From: Bacillota bacterium
GTDB lineage: Bacteria; Bacillota; Clostridia; Christensenellales; Aristaeellaceae
Direction of reading: 5' to 3'
Assembly (NCBI GenBank): GCA_023416655.1
Contig: JAEZHK010000143.1
Span: 25,387-89,386 of the forward strand
DNA length: 64,000 nucleotides
This document shows positions 8,190-16,990 of the stretch, piece by piece; the first letter of the stretch is position 1, and each line of letters begins with the position of its first letter. Below the pieces are notes generated by a model, which had not been told where the DNA came from, searched no databases, and worked only from the letters and a program-made list of their open reading frames with translations. A program made the position numbers and the translations under genes.

Positions 8190-9347
8190 TCACTTTCTCA
8201 TGGAAGCGTGGTCCCGCACCGCCTGAACCATGTGCGCCAGGGACCGTGCCGACTGTTCCAAGAGCGGCAGCGCGTTTTTACAGGAAGCCTCCAGCGTCAT
8301 CGGCCCGTCCGCGATTGCGTATATCCCGTCGATGCCAAAGCCGTACGCTTCCTCCGCGCCGGTTCCAAGCGCGCCCACGAGCGCGAACACCGGGATTGTC
8401 GGCCCCTGCCCTTTCACGCGCCGCGCTACGCCGATGGGTACCTTGCCGCTGAACGACTGGCCGTCAATGCGCCCTTCGCCCGTCACCACAAAATCGACGC
8501 CGTCCGCCTTTTCGTCGAACCCAACGATGTCCAGCACCGCGTCGATCCCGGGCTGGAACGCCGCCCCACAGAAGGCGTACAGCCCCGCGCCAAGCCCGCC
8601 AGCCGCGCCCGCGCCCGGCAGCTCCGCCACGCTGATGCCCAGCTGCGACTCGATCACCCGCACGTAGTGCATAAGCGCCGCGTCCAGCTCCGCGATCATC
8701 TGAGGCGTCGCCCCTTTTTGCGGTCCGAATACCGCCGACGCGCCGCTCGGGCCGCAGAGCGGATTTTTCACGTCCACGGCGCAGGTGATCTGGCAATCCT
8801 TCAGCCGTTCATCCATGTGCGAAATGTCCACGGTGTGCACTTTGGCCAGTTCCGCACCGCCGAAGCCCAGTTCAAACCCGTCTTCGTCCTTGAGCGACAC
8901 GCCCAGCGCCTGCGCCATGCCGGCGCCGCCGTCGTTGGTCGCCGAGCCGCCCAACCCGAGCAGAATCTTGCGGTACCCCGCGTCCAGCGCGCTCTTGATC
9001 AGTTCGCCCGTGCCATACGTGGTCGCCCGGAGGGGGTTCAACCGGCCCGGGGGCACCAGCATGAGGCCGGAAGCCGCGCTCATCTCGATCACGGCGGTTT
9101 CTCCTTCCAGAACGCCGTAGCCCGCGCTCACCGCGTCGCCCAACGGCCCCACCGCCTTGCAGGGCTTCCAGACGCCCCGGCCCTTCGCGATGACCGCCTC
9201 GACGGTCCCCTCTCCGCCGTCGGCCACGGGGATGTTTTCGACCTGGGCGGTCGGCACTGCCCGCAGAATGCCGCGGCGAACCGCTTCACCCGCTTCATAG
9301 GCGGAGCAGCTTCCTTTAAACGAGTCCATCGCAATGACCACTTTCAC
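8190..9347 (-). CDS. glxK: Glycerate kinase
   Basis: A 385-residue kinase of the GlxK/GarK family that phosphorylates D-glycerate to 2- (or 3-) phosphoglycerate. The start VKVVIAMDSFKGSCSA, the block IPVADGGEGTVEA, GLGGSATNDGGAGMAQALG and DFVVTGEGRIDGQS are the family signatures in order. I chose the GTG at 9347: it begins exactly at the conserved N-terminus, and AAGGATGG lies 8 bases upstream. The open frame extends to 9446 but that extension is not family-like. It is the first gene of a minus-strand set with the hydroxyacid dehydrogenase, together converting hydroxypyruvate or tartronate semialdehyde-type products to a glycolytic intermediate. The gene symbol names the family only. Confidence 0.9.
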   Translation of the reverse strand: MKVVIAMDSFKGSCSAYEAGEAVRRGILRAVPTAQVENIPVADGGEGTVEAVIAKGRGVWKPCKAVGPLGDAVSAGYGVLEGETAVIEMSAASGLMLVPPGRLNPLRATTYGTGELIKSALDAGYRKILLGLGGSATNDGGAGMAQALGVSLKDEDGFELGFGGAELAKVHTVDISHMDERLKDCQITCAVDVKNPLCGPSGASAVFGPQKGATPQMIAELDAALMHYVRVIESQLGISVAELPGAGAAGGLGAGLYAFCGAAFQPGIDAVLDIVGFDEKADGVDFVVTGEGRIDGQSFSGKVPIGVARRVKGQGPTIPVFALVGALGTGAEEAYGFGIDGIYAIADGPMTLEASCKNALPLLEQSARSLAHMVQAVRDHASMRK

Positions 9348-9554
9348 TGACAATCCCATCCTTTTGCCCGCATTTCGCTTCCATCCGCGCGGGCAGCAGC
9401 TCCCGCTGAACAAAGTATAATGGGTATCCCGCCCGTTGGCAATCAACGACAGCAGAAAATTCGAAGCAATTTCTGTGATGCGGATACATCACCGCGTATA
9501 TTGTGCGATTTTTAATATTTATTCTGCCGAATCCGGAGCATCGGCCGAAGGCTA

Positions 9555-10112
9555 TGATGGTACATCCTGGAAACGCTTTGGGGCACATGGACACCGATCA
9601 CGCGCTCTCCAGCATGAACACCTGCAATTACTACCTGCGCAAGCACCTGGAGGTGAGCGGCACCGGCATCGAGCTGACCTACGCGGCAAGCTACTACACG
9701 CTGAAGCTGGATGGCGCGCTTTGCGATGCCGATCTGTTCCGGGACGCGGTGACGCTTTCCCGCAAATCTGGGGGATGTGGCATCCGGCGCGGCCTTGTAC
9801 CGCGGCATGTATTTTGAGGATGTGAAGTGCGAATGGGCGGACCTGGACTGCAAGCGCTTCTCGTCGGACTATACGCTGCTCCGAACGGCGCTGGCCTGCT
9901 ACTACCTGAATACCGACAATCTCGTGGAGGCCGAGGCCAGCGCGATCGCCGCGCTGGACGAAAACCCACTGAGCGCCGACGCCTGGAAAGCCTTGCTTGC
10001 CGTTCAGGCCCTCAAGGGCGACCCGGCCGGTCGCCAGGCGACCCTGGACAAGATGGTCGCGACCTATCGAAGACTATTGAACGCGGAACCGCCGGGGGAA
10101 CTCATGTCGTAA
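9555..10112 (+). pseudogene. Broken SARP/BTAD-type transcriptional activator
   Basis: The first frame (from ATG 9555) reads a winged-helix end, MNTCNYYLRKHLEVSG ... YTLKLDGALCDADLFRDAV. Near 9770-9780 the reading moves to another frame, which continues as a helical repeat domain: ALYRGMYFEDVKCEWADLDC, then ALACYYLNTDNLVEAEAS and ALDENPLSADAWKALLAV. This is the bacterial transcriptional activator (BTAD) domain found after winged helices in SARP-like response regulators. The receiver domain is absent and one frameshift separates the remaining parts, so the gene is almost certainly dead. Sequencing error at ~9770 could account for the frameshift but not for the missing N-terminal half. Confidence 0.65.
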
Positions 10113-10160
10113 GGATGATCCGCCCCGCTTTACCCTAACCTTCGCCCGCCCACAGGAATT

Positions 10161-10189
10161 CGGCTGCGCTCACCAAATGAGCGCAGCCG
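10161..10189. terminator. Perfect hairpin between convergent genes
   Basis: CGGCTGCGCTCA (10161-10172) and TGAGCGCAGCCG (10178-10189) form a 12-bp stem with a 5-base loop. There is no T-run on either side, so it may be an RNA 3'-end stabiliser or weak bidirectional terminator between the broken activator and the NIPSNAP gene. Confidence 0.55.
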
Positions 10190-10227
10190 CATATGTATCC
10201 AGTCCACTCCGCCTGACGACGAAAATA

Positions 10228-10542
10228 TTACTTGAAAAACGGCGCGCGCTGCATCACATAGCTGTCAACCAACTCAACGATCGGCCCGGACGCCTCGCTT
10301 TCCGCCTTGACGGAAATCCACTCCGGATCCTCGCGGAAAGAAGCCCAGGCTTTCTCCTTCGCTTCGATGCTTTCGAATTCACACACGTAGTAGAGGCGCT
10401 CCGCGCCCTCGCCGTCCACCCAAAAATCGATCACCTTGATGCCGTTGCGCGACAGGATGGGGAGCGTATGGTTTTCAAACCGGTCGCATATCGCCTTTTG
10501 ACGGTCGGGGTGCATATGGTAGATGCGCAGCTCGTAAATCAT
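10228..10542 (-). CDS. NIPSNAP family protein
   Basis: A 104-residue protein covering a single NIPSNAP ferredoxin-like domain: MIYELRIYHMHPDRQKA, then VIDFWVDGEGAERLYYVCEF and a helix with AKEKAWASFREDPEWISV. The lengths and order match the family. NIPSNAP proteins occur beside sugar-acid and isoprenoid catabolism genes, but no reaction is established for the bacterial ones. The start at 10542 is preceded by GGAGTATTTCC (AAAGGAGTATTTCC on the minus strand), a good ribosome binding site. It stands alone, with a hairpin downstream. Confidence 0.8.
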   Translation of the reverse strand: MIYELRIYHMHPDRQKAICDRFENHTLPILSRNGIKVIDFWVDGEGAERLYYVCEFESIEAKEKAWASFREDPEWISVKAESEASGPIVELVDSYVMQRAPFFK

Positions 10543-10909
10543 GGAAATACTCCTTTCAATCGATGAAAAGCCGTATTCATTCTAGCACAAGCTGTTGCAG
10601 CCCGCAAGAAAATTAAGGAACCGGAAGGGCGGGCTTTGCCGGTACGTCAGTGCTTCCCGCCTCTTGCATACGCAACGCCGAGTGTCAAACAGCAGTAGAC
10701 CGCTGCGTTCCGCGATCCGAAAGAACAACTCCCGTACCCATCAGCGCGTCCGCGCAGCCGAAGCTGGAGTAGAGATCCAACACACAGCATCCAGTTTGCG
10801 GGGAAGGTCAAAACCCCAAACCCATCGTCGCTTCAGGCATTCAGGGCCGATGCATCGCCCTGAACATGCGCGCTTTTCCTTTTAAAGAAAAGAATCTCTG
10901 TAAACATCA
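10543..10909. other. Gene-free stretch with a palindrome
   Basis: I see no intact gene here. A 25-base inverted repeat, TTCAGGGC-CGATGCATCG-CCCTGAA (about 10840-10864), could be an operator or hairpin. On the minus strand, a short phrase DLYSSFGCADALMGTGVV near 10735-10790 recalls kinase-like C-termini, but it is too short to call. Confidence 0.35.
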
Positions 10910-10937
10910 TTGACATTTTACATCCTCGCTTTACAAT
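10910..10937 (+). promoter_or_regulatory. Sigma-70 type promoter of the GGDEF gene
   Basis: TTGACA (10910-10915) and TACAAT (10932-10937) with a 16-base spacer lie about 95 bases before the diguanylate cyclase start. Confidence 0.7.
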
Positions 10938-11032
10938 GATAAGTGTTTGCTCCCATCGGTTGGCATATGCCGAGCAGTTGTTTCCATCGCCGGTTAAGCA
11001 AGCACGGACGTACGGTAGAAAGGGTGACTGGC

Positions 11033-11926
11033 ATGCGGGAAGACCTGTATAAATCCGTGCTGGAAAACCTGTATGAAGGCGTCTACATTGTCGATCCAAA
11101 CAGGACGATCATCTTCTGGAACAAGGGCGCCGAGCGCATCACCGGCTTCAAATCCGAAGATCTGATCGGAAGGCATTGCTATGACAATGTGCTCAACCAT
11201 ATAGACGGCCAAAGCAACAGCCTGTGCCATGCGGGATGCCCCTTGCAACAGACAATCGAGGATGGAATGTCGCGCGAAGCCGCGGTTTATCTGCACCACA
11301 TGGCCGGACAGCGCCTTGAAGTGTCGGTCAAGACAATCCCGCTTTATGAGGATGGCAAAATTGTCGGCGCGGCGGAATTTTTCATCGACTACGCTCAGAA
11401 GGCGGAGATAACCCGTACCATCGACGAACTGAAGGGTTTGGCGCTGATGGATGCGCTGACGGGCTTGCCCAACCGGCGCTACATTGAATCCTACCTCGAA
11501 AACCGCATGAATGAATACGGCAAGCTGGGCATTCCCTTTTCCGTGATGATCATGGACATCGACCACTTCAAGCTGGTGAATGACACGTATGGGCACGACA
11601 CGGGCGACCAGGTGCTCAAAATGCTGGCCGAGACATTTCGCGACGCTTTCCGAAAAAGCGACTTTGTTGCCCGTTGGGGCGGAGAGGAATTTCTCGCGGT
11701 GATTGTCGGCGCGACGGAGGAAGATCTGAGCTGCGTTTGCGAAAAGGTTCGTATGCTTGCCAAAAACTCCTCGCTGCGGACAGAGGAGCGGTCGATACGC
11801 GTGACCATCTCCATCGGCGCGTCCATTGTGACCAAAGAGGACACGCTCCCGACCCTGCTGAAGCGGGCCGACAACGCCCTGTATTCCAGCAAGAATTCCG
11901 GCAGGGATAAAGTTACGATTCTCTAG
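11033..11926 (+). CDS. PAS-GGDEF diguanylate cyclase
   Basis: A 297-residue soluble protein that should make cyclic di-GMP from two GTP. Residues ~1-120 are a PAS domain (VLENLYEGVYIVDPNRTIIF, then WNKGAERITGFKSEDLIG), with a cysteine pair in SLCHAGCPL that may bind a ligand. The GGDEF domain begins DALTGLPNRRYIESYL. The active site is GGEEF (residues 216-220) and an RxxD inhibitory site (RKSD) lies five residues upstream, so product inhibition is expected. There are no membrane segments. ATG 11033 follows AGAAAGGGTG; the longer open frame from 10943 would begin at the promoter. It stands upstream of larA-like and transporter genes without an obvious functional link. Confidence 0.93.
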   Translation: MREDLYKSVLENLYEGVYIVDPNRTIIFWNKGAERITGFKSEDLIGRHCYDNVLNHIDGQSNSLCHAGCPLQQTIEDGMSREAAVYLHHMAGQRLEVSVKTIPLYEDGKIVGAAEFFIDYAQKAEITRTIDELKGLALMDALTGLPNRRYIESYLENRMNEYGKLGIPFSVMIMDIDHFKLVNDTYGHDTGDQVLKMLAETFRDAFRKSDFVARWGGEEFLAVIVGATEEDLSCVCEKVRMLAKNSSLRTEERSIRVTISIGASIVTKEDTLPTLLKRADNALYSSKNSGRDKVTIL

Positions 11927-11960
11927 TTCAGACCCGGATTGAAGATTTGAGGAGCTGCGC

Positions 11961-13241
11961 ATGAAAACCTATCATTTCAAATACGGCAGCGAGGGCGTGG
12001 ATCTTTCGCTGCCGGAAACCGGACGCATAGAGGTGCTGAAGGGCGATGTCCAGCCGGCCATCGGCGACATCGGCGCGGCGCTGGGCGACGCGCTGGAGCA
12101 TCCGATCGGCGGGCGTGCGCTGCGGGCATTCTTGCAGCCGTCGGACCTGGTTACGCTGATCATCAGCGATATGTCCCGATTCTGGATGCGGCAGGATCTG
12201 GTGATCCCGCATCTGGTGGCCTATATTCATGCGCAGTGCGGCGTCGCGCTTGAAAATCTGGTGATTCTGGTGGCCAACGGCACGCACATTGGGGGCGACG
12301 AGGCGGAATTGCGCACCCTGGTGACAGAAGCGGTGTACAATGCCGTGCGGGTGGTCAATCATGATTGTCTGGCGGACGACCTGGTATTGATCGGCACCAC
12401 CAGCCGCAAGACCCGGGTGGAGGTCAACCCACTGGCCGTGGGGCGCAAGGTCATCGCGCTGGGCGCCGCCACGCAGCATGTGATGGCGGGCTACGGCGGC
12501 GGGCGCAAGAGCATTTTGCCCGGCATCTGCTCCATGCGCTCCATCCGGCAAAACCACGCCCATTCGCTGGACCCTTGCGCGCCCCGCTCCAACCCCGCCA
12601 TCGGCAACGCGGTGCTCGAGGGCAACCCCCTGCATGAGGACATGTGCGAGGCCGCGGCCATGGTTGAGCATTTGTTCGTGATCAACCTGGTGATGAATAC
12701 CGATATGAAGCTGTCGCACATCACCTCGGGCCACTTTCTGGATTCATGGCTGGCGGCCTGCCGTTTGATCGACGCCATGTACGCGGTGCCCATTCGGGAA
12801 AAGGCCGATGTGGTCATCACCAGCTGCGGCGGCTACCCCAAGGATATGTCGCTCTATCAGTGCACCAAGACCATTGACAATGTGGAAAGCGGCCTCAAAC
12901 CGGGCGGTACGCTGGTACTCTTGGCCGAATGCCGGGACGGTGGCGGACCCGCGGAGTATTTTGACTGGATCGACGCCCTGCGCGCCGGGTCGTTGGATGT
13001 CGACCTGCGCGCGGGCTTCACCATACCGGGTTATATCTTCTATCTGAATTGTGAGCAGGCGCAGCGCTACCGCATCATGCTGCTGACCGGCGCAGACGTC
13101 GGATTGATTGGACAGATGGGCATTCACGCGTACGATGACGCCGAGCGGTTGCTTGGGGATCTTGACCTTTCCGGCAAGCTCACCTATGTGATTCCGAACG
13201 GCTCGACTGTCGTGCCGAGGCTTGTAAAGCAGGAGGACTGA
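11961..13241 (+). CDS. LarA-like nickel-pincer racemase family protein
   Basis: A 426-residue member of the lactate racemase LarA / DUF2088 family, which isomerises 2-hydroxyacids using a nickel-pincer nucleotide cofactor. The blocks VANGTHIGG, VVNHDC and HVMAGYGGGRKSILPGI match the cofactor and catalytic histidine/lysine regions; the lysine in GGGRKS is the cofactor-attachment position. LarB, LarC and LarE maturation genes are not in the window, so cofactor supply must come from elsewhere or the enzyme acts differently. The aminotransferase gene starts 4 bases after its stop, so the two are co-transcribed. Substrate is unknown; a hydroxyacid or sugar acid is likely. Confidence 0.85.
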   Translation: MKTYHFKYGSEGVDLSLPETGRIEVLKGDVQPAIGDIGAALGDALEHPIGGRALRAFLQPSDLVTLIISDMSRFWMRQDLVIPHLVAYIHAQCGVALENLVILVANGTHIGGDEAELRTLVTEAVYNAVRVVNHDCLADDLVLIGTTSRKTRVEVNPLAVGRKVIALGAATQHVMAGYGGGRKSILPGICSMRSIRQNHAHSLDPCAPRSNPAIGNAVLEGNPLHEDMCEAAAMVEHLFVINLVMNTDMKLSHITSGHFLDSWLAACRLIDAMYAVPIREKADVVITSCGGYPKDMSLYQCTKTIDNVESGLKPGGTLVLLAECRDGGGPAEYFDWIDALRAGSLDVDLRAGFTIPGYIFYLNCEQAQRYRIMLLTGADVGLIGQMGIHAYDDAERLLGDLDLSGKLTYVIPNGSTVVPRLVKQED

Positions 13242-13245
13242 CCCG

Positions 13246-14397
13246 ATGAGAGACTTGGTGGCAGAACGCTTTGCCCATGCGCAGGACAGCGTCATGGCGG
13301 CCGCGGCGGCGGAAAAACGAACCTATCCCGACCTGATCGATCTATCCATCGGCGATACCGACTTCACCACCGACGAGCGCATCACCCGGGCCGCGATGGC
13401 GGACGCGCTGGCCGGGCATACCCATTACACAGATCCCCAGGGCGACCCGGAGCTGATCGAGGCCATCCGGCAGTTCTACGGTCAGGCCTACGGGATGAAC
13501 CTTGAAAAAAAGGAAATCTTCGTGACCACCTCCAGCTGCTTTGGCATGGAGCTGGCGCTGCTAACAATCATCAATCCGGGCGACGAGGTGCTGCTGTTTG
13601 CGCCCTACTTCCTGCCCTACAAAGAGCAGGTGGAACTGGCCGGGGGCGTGGCGGTGGAAGTGCCTACGTTTGAGGAGGATGGCTTCGCGATTGACCCTGC
13701 CCGGCTGGAAGCCGCCATTACCTTAAGGACCCGGGCCATGATCCTGAACAATCCCTGCAACCCCACAGGCGCGGCCTATGATATGCGGGTGTATCACACC
13801 ATCGCGCGGGCAGCCAGGCTTCATGACCTGATCGTACTGGCGGACGAAATCTACACCGATTACATGTACACCATCCCCTTTGCGCCGCTGAGGGGGGTGG
13901 AGGGGATGGACGCGCGCACCATCACGCTGAACAGTTTCTCGAAAAACTACATCATGACCGGCTGGCGCATCGGCTACGTCGTCGCGCCGGAGCGGGTGGT
14001 GAGCGCCATGCGCCGCATCAACGAAAACCTGGTATACTCCGCTCCCTCCATCAGCCAGCGGGCGGCGCTGCACGCCTTAAAGCTGCGCGGGGAAATCGGC
14101 GACCGGTATGTGAGCGCTTACAGGGAGCGGGTATTCTACTGCGCCCGGCGCATCGGCGCCATCCCCAAACTGTCGGTGCGCGAGCCCGAGGGTACGTTCT
14201 ACCTTTTTATCAACGTCAAACGGACCGGGCTTTCCTCGGTGGACTTTTGCCAGAAGGTGCTGCGCGAAGCGCATGTCGCCATGGTACCCGGCGTCGGGTT
14301 CGGTCAGGCGGGAGAGGGCTACGCGCGCATCGCCTGCACCACCAGCATGGAAAATCTTGGGGAGGCCTTTGACCGCATTGAGCGGATAATGTTTTAG
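13246..14397 (+). CDS. PLP-dependent aminotransferase, class I/II
   Basis: A 383-residue fold-type I aminotransferase (aspartate aminotransferase superfamily). Visible are DLIDLSIGDTDFTTDERI, the Asn-Pro motif NNPCNPTGAAYD, the aspartate region LADEIYTDYMY, the Schiff-base lysine in TLNSFSKNYIMTGWRIGY, and the C-terminal arginine in YARIACTTS. It starts 4 bases after the larA-like stop, with AGGAGGACTGACCC as ribosome binding site. The operon-like pairing with a racemase and the nearby amino acid transporter suggests use of an imported amino or 2-hydroxy acid; the actual substrate cannot be read from the sequence. Confidence 0.9.
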   Translation: MRDLVAERFAHAQDSVMAAAAAEKRTYPDLIDLSIGDTDFTTDERITRAAMADALAGHTHYTDPQGDPELIEAIRQFYGQAYGMNLEKKEIFVTTSSCFGMELALLTIINPGDEVLLFAPYFLPYKEQVELAGGVAVEVPTFEEDGFAIDPARLEAAITLRTRAMILNNPCNPTGAAYDMRVYHTIARAARLHDLIVLADEIYTDYMYTIPFAPLRGVEGMDARTITLNSFSKNYIMTGWRIGYVVAPERVVSAMRRINENLVYSAPSISQRAALHALKLRGEIGDRYVSAYRERVFYCARRIGAIPKLSVREPEGTFYLFINVKRTGLSSVDFCQKVLREAHVAMVPGVGFGQAGEGYARIACTTSMENLGEAFDRIERIMF

Positions 14398-14431
14398 TTA
14401 TGCAAAGATGCGCATAAATTCCGAAAATCGC

Positions 14432-14459
14432 TTGCGCTTTCCCCGGATTTGTGTATAAT
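14432..14459 (+). promoter_or_regulatory. Promoter of the amino acid ABC transporter
   Basis: TTGCGC (14432-14437) and a perfect TATAAT (14454-14459), 16 bases apart, stand about 70 bases before the TTG start of the binding-protein gene. Confidence 0.7.
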
Positions 14460-14529
14460 AATGCGCATGAGAGGCGTTGGTCATCCCCGCGGGGCGATGC
14501 TTTACGCCACATGGATGGAGGGAATCATT

Positions 14530-15372
14530 TTGAAGAAGTTCGTTGCACTTATGATGTGCGCGCTGCTGTGCGCGTCCCTGGTCTCCGTCGCGGGCGCCGA
14601 GAGCGCCATCGCCTCGGTCAATCCGGCTGATTTCGCCCAGTTTACCGGCAAGACCATCGATGCCATCAAGGCCAAGGGCTCGCTGGTGGTTGGCACCGAA
14701 GCCACCTATGCCCCCTTTGAATTCCTGGATGAAAACGCGCAGTTTGCGGGCTGCGACATGTGGCTGGCCGAGCAGATTGCCCTCGCGCTCGGCGTCAAGC
14801 TGGAAGTGATGGACATGGCGTTTGACGGCATCATCCCGGCCGTGAAGTCCGCGCAGGTGGATATCGGCATCGCCGCCTTTACCGTCACCGAAGAGCGCGC
14901 CAAGGAAATCGACTTCTCCGAAATCTACCAGCGCGACCAGCAGATGCTGGTGGTCAAGAAGGGCAACGAAGAAGTGTACACCAGCAAGGAGAGCCTCAAG
15001 GGCCTGCAGGTGGGCGCGCAGCGCGGCACAATTCAGTCCCTGCTGATCCAGAGCGCGCTGCCGGAATCCGTGCTGTTTGAACTTGACAAGTACCCCGCGC
15101 TGGCGCTCGAGGTGGTCAACGGAAACATCGCCGGGCTGGTGGTGGACGGCGCGGTCGGCGATGGCCTGATCGCCAACAACGCGAGTCTGGCGGTGGCCAA
15201 CTTCACCTTTGATCCGTCGGAGGCCAACTTCGGCAAGGCCGCCGTGCTGGCGAAGGGCACCGAAGACCTCAAGGCGCTGGTGGACGCCGTGATTCTCCAG
15301 GTGGTTGAGAACGGCACGTTTACCGCCGCCTACGACGCAGCGGTCGCGAAGGCTGCCAACCTGGGCATTTAA
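14530..15372 (+). CDS. Polar amino acid ABC transporter, substrate-binding protein
   Basis: A 280-residue extracellular solute-binding protein of family 3 (SBP_bac_3). The signal peptide KKFVALMMCALLCASLVSVAGA is followed by GSLVVGTEATYAPFEFLDE, IIPAVKSAQVDIGIAAFTVTEERA and the second-lobe block KGLQVGAQRGTIQSLL. I chose the TTG at 14530 because GGAGGG lies 7 bases upstream and the codon directly precedes the lysine-rich signal peptide; the frame is open from 14449 but that part overlaps the promoter. No lipobox cysteine is visible at the cleavage region, so anchoring is unclear. First gene of a complete SBP-permease-ATPase operon. Confidence 0.92.
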   Translation: MKKFVALMMCALLCASLVSVAGAESAIASVNPADFAQFTGKTIDAIKAKGSLVVGTEATYAPFEFLDENAQFAGCDMWLAEQIALALGVKLEVMDMAFDGIIPAVKSAQVDIGIAAFTVTEERAKEIDFSEIYQRDQQMLVVKKGNEEVYTSKESLKGLQVGAQRGTIQSLLIQSALPESVLFELDKYPALALEVVNGNIAGLVVDGAVGDGLIANNASLAVANFTFDPSEANFGKAAVLAKGTEDLKALVDAVILQVVENGTFTAAYDAAVAKAANLGI

Positions 15373-15396
15373 GACGAGTTACAACGTTAAGTGATC

Positions 15397-15432
15397 GCAG
15401 ATTTGGCATCCTGTACAGGATGCCAAATCTGC
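15397..15432 (+). terminator. 36-base perfect palindrome after the binding-protein gene
   Basis: GCAGATTTGGCATCCTGT pairs with ACAGGATGCCAAATCTGC without mismatch. It lies between the binding protein and permease genes. Such hairpins usually protect the upstream mRNA or terminate part of transcription so that the binding protein is made in excess. Confidence 0.75.
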
Positions 15433-15464
15433 TGTGATTTATCCCGTTTGGATTGGGGGATCGT

Positions 15465-16181
15465 ATGAACCTGATTGACAGCCTCTCGTACTTTCCGGGG
15501 CGGATGTGGAAGATCTTCATGCGCTACGGAAACTTTTTTGGCGAAGGCATTCAGAACACCCTGACCCTCGCCATTTTTACCGTGCTGTGCGGCACCATAT
15601 TGGGGACGCTGCTGGCGGTCATGCGCATGAGCAAGCTGAAGCCCGCCGGTTGGCTGGCCACGGCCTATATTGAGTTCATCCGCGGAACGCCGCTGATGAT
15701 CCAGCTGATGTTTCTGTTTTACGGGCTGCCGCTCTTAGGCATCAAATTCCCGAAGATCGACGCGATCCCCAACTTTGACCGCTTCGCCGCCGGGATCTTC
15801 GCCATGAGCATCAACTCCGCCGCCTATGTGGCGGAGATCATCCGCTCCGGCATCCAGGCCGTGGATATCGGGCAGACCGAAGCCGCGCGCAGCCTGGGCT
15901 TTCGGCATGGCGAGACCCTGCGCATGGTTGTGCTGCCCCAGGCGGTCAAAAACATTTTGCCTGCGCTCGGCAACGAGTTTGTGACCGTCATCAAGGAATC
16001 CAGCATCGTGTCGATCATCGGCATCGCGGATTTGATGTACCGCACCAACGGCGTCATCGCCATCACGTACATCCAGCTGGAGTCGCTGGCTGTCGCCGCC
16101 ATCCTGTACTTCATTATGACCTTCATTACGTCCCGTTTGGTCAGGATGGCAGAGAGGAGGATGGGCAATGGCCTCCGATGA
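15465..16181 (+). CDS. Polar amino acid ABC transporter, permease
   Basis: A 238-residue inner-membrane permease of the HisMQ type. Hydrophobic segments are visible around NTLTLAIFTVLCGTILGTLL, PLMIQLMFLFYGLPLL, FAAGIFAMSINSAAYVAEII and SLAVAAILYFIMTFI. The cytoplasmic coupling motif is QTEAARSLGFRHGETLRMVVLPQA. I start at ATG 15465 behind GGGGGAT; the frame also opens with a TTG at 15453. The gene overlaps the ATPase start by 14 bases, showing translational coupling. Together with the flanking genes it forms one importer for a polar amino acid, probably of the glutamine/arginine/cystine range, which the sequence cannot narrow. Confidence 0.92.
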   Translation: MNLIDSLSYFPGRMWKIFMRYGNFFGEGIQNTLTLAIFTVLCGTILGTLLAVMRMSKLKPAGWLATAYIEFIRGTPLMIQLMFLFYGLPLLGIKFPKIDAIPNFDRFAAGIFAMSINSAAYVAEIIRSGIQAVDIGQTEAARSLGFRHGETLRMVVLPQAVKNILPALGNEFVTVIKESSIVSIIGIADLMYRTNGVIAITYIQLESLAVAAILYFIMTFITSRLVRMAERRMGNGLR

Positions 16182-16917
16182 GTTGATCGTGGTCAAAAAC
16201 CTTCACAAGAGCTTTGGCAAGCTTAAGGTACTCAACAACATCTCTACCGTCATCCGCAAGGGCGAGGTGGTGTCGGTCATCGGCCCCTCCGGCAGCGGAA
16301 AGTCCACTTTCCTGCGCTGTCTGAATCTGCTGGAGCAGCCCACCGGCGGCCAGGTGTTCTTTGAAGGCAAGGACATCTGCGATAAAAAGTGCGACATCAA
16401 CGTGCACCGGCAAAAGATCGGCATGGTGTTTCAACAGTTCAACCTGTTTGCCAACATGACGACGCTGCGCAACATCACCGCCGCGCCCATTCGCGTCCTG
16501 GGCCTGAGCAAGGCGGAGGCCGAGGAACAGGCCATGCAGCTATTGAACCGGGTGGGTTTGGCGGATAAAGTGGACAGCTACCCATCCCAACTGAGCGGCG
16601 GACAAAAACAGCGCATCGCCATCGTGCGCGCGCTGGCCATGAAGCCGAACGTGATGTTGTTTGATGAGCCGACGAGCGCGCTGGACCCCGAGATGGTCGG
16701 CGAAGTGTTGGCCGTGATGAGGAATCTGGCACTCGAAGGCATGACCATGGTGGTCGTGACCCATGAAATGAACTTTGCCCGCGAGGTATCCTCTCGCGTA
16801 CTGTTCATGGACGAAGGCCAGATCCGGGAAGACAGGCCGGCGGGAGAGTTCTTCTCCCACCCCGAAGATGCGCGCCTGAAGGATTTCCTGTCCAAGGTGC
16901 TCGGCCACCAAGCCTGA
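16168..16917 (+). CDS. Polar amino acid ABC transporter, ATP-binding protein
   Basis: A 249-residue ABC ATPase of the GlnQ/HisP group. Walker A is GPSGSGKST (residues 39-47), Q-loop VFQQFNLF, signature LSGGQKQRIAIVRAL, Walker B VMLFDEPTSALDPEM and H-loop VVVTHEMNFA. All residues needed for ATP hydrolysis are present. It overlaps the permease gene by 14 bases and ends the operon; a GC-rich terminator follows 37 bases after its stop. It powers import of the amino acid bound by the preceding binding protein. Confidence 0.95.
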   Translation: MASDELIVVKNLHKSFGKLKVLNNISTVIRKGEVVSVIGPSGSGKSTFLRCLNLLEQPTGGQVFFEGKDICDKKCDINVHRQKIGMVFQQFNLFANMTTLRNITAAPIRVLGLSKAEAEEQAMQLLNRVGLADKVDSYPSQLSGGQKQRIAIVRALAMKPNVMLFDEPTSALDPEMVGEVLAVMRNLALEGMTMVVVTHEMNFAREVSSRVLFMDEGQIREDRPAGEFFSHPEDARLKDFLSKVLGHQA

Positions 16918-16953
16918 CGGCTCGCCGTCGAACGCGCAATCCCGCCACACACC

Positions 16954-16986
16954 GCCGCCCGTCGAAATCGCCGGGCGGCGTTTTTT
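16954..16986 (+). terminator. Rho-independent terminator of the amino acid ABC operon
   Basis: GCCGCCCG (16954-16961) pairs with CGGGCGGC (16972-16979), followed by G and TTTTTT. Confidence 0.88.
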
Positions 16987-16990
16987 ATCC

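Noticed and set aside
7467..9350. 627-residue plus-strand open frame opposite glycerate kinase and dehydrogenase
   Set aside because: It spans two well-identified minus-strand genes and the gap between them, with Arg/His/Ala-rich sequence typical of antisense frames in GC-rich DNA.
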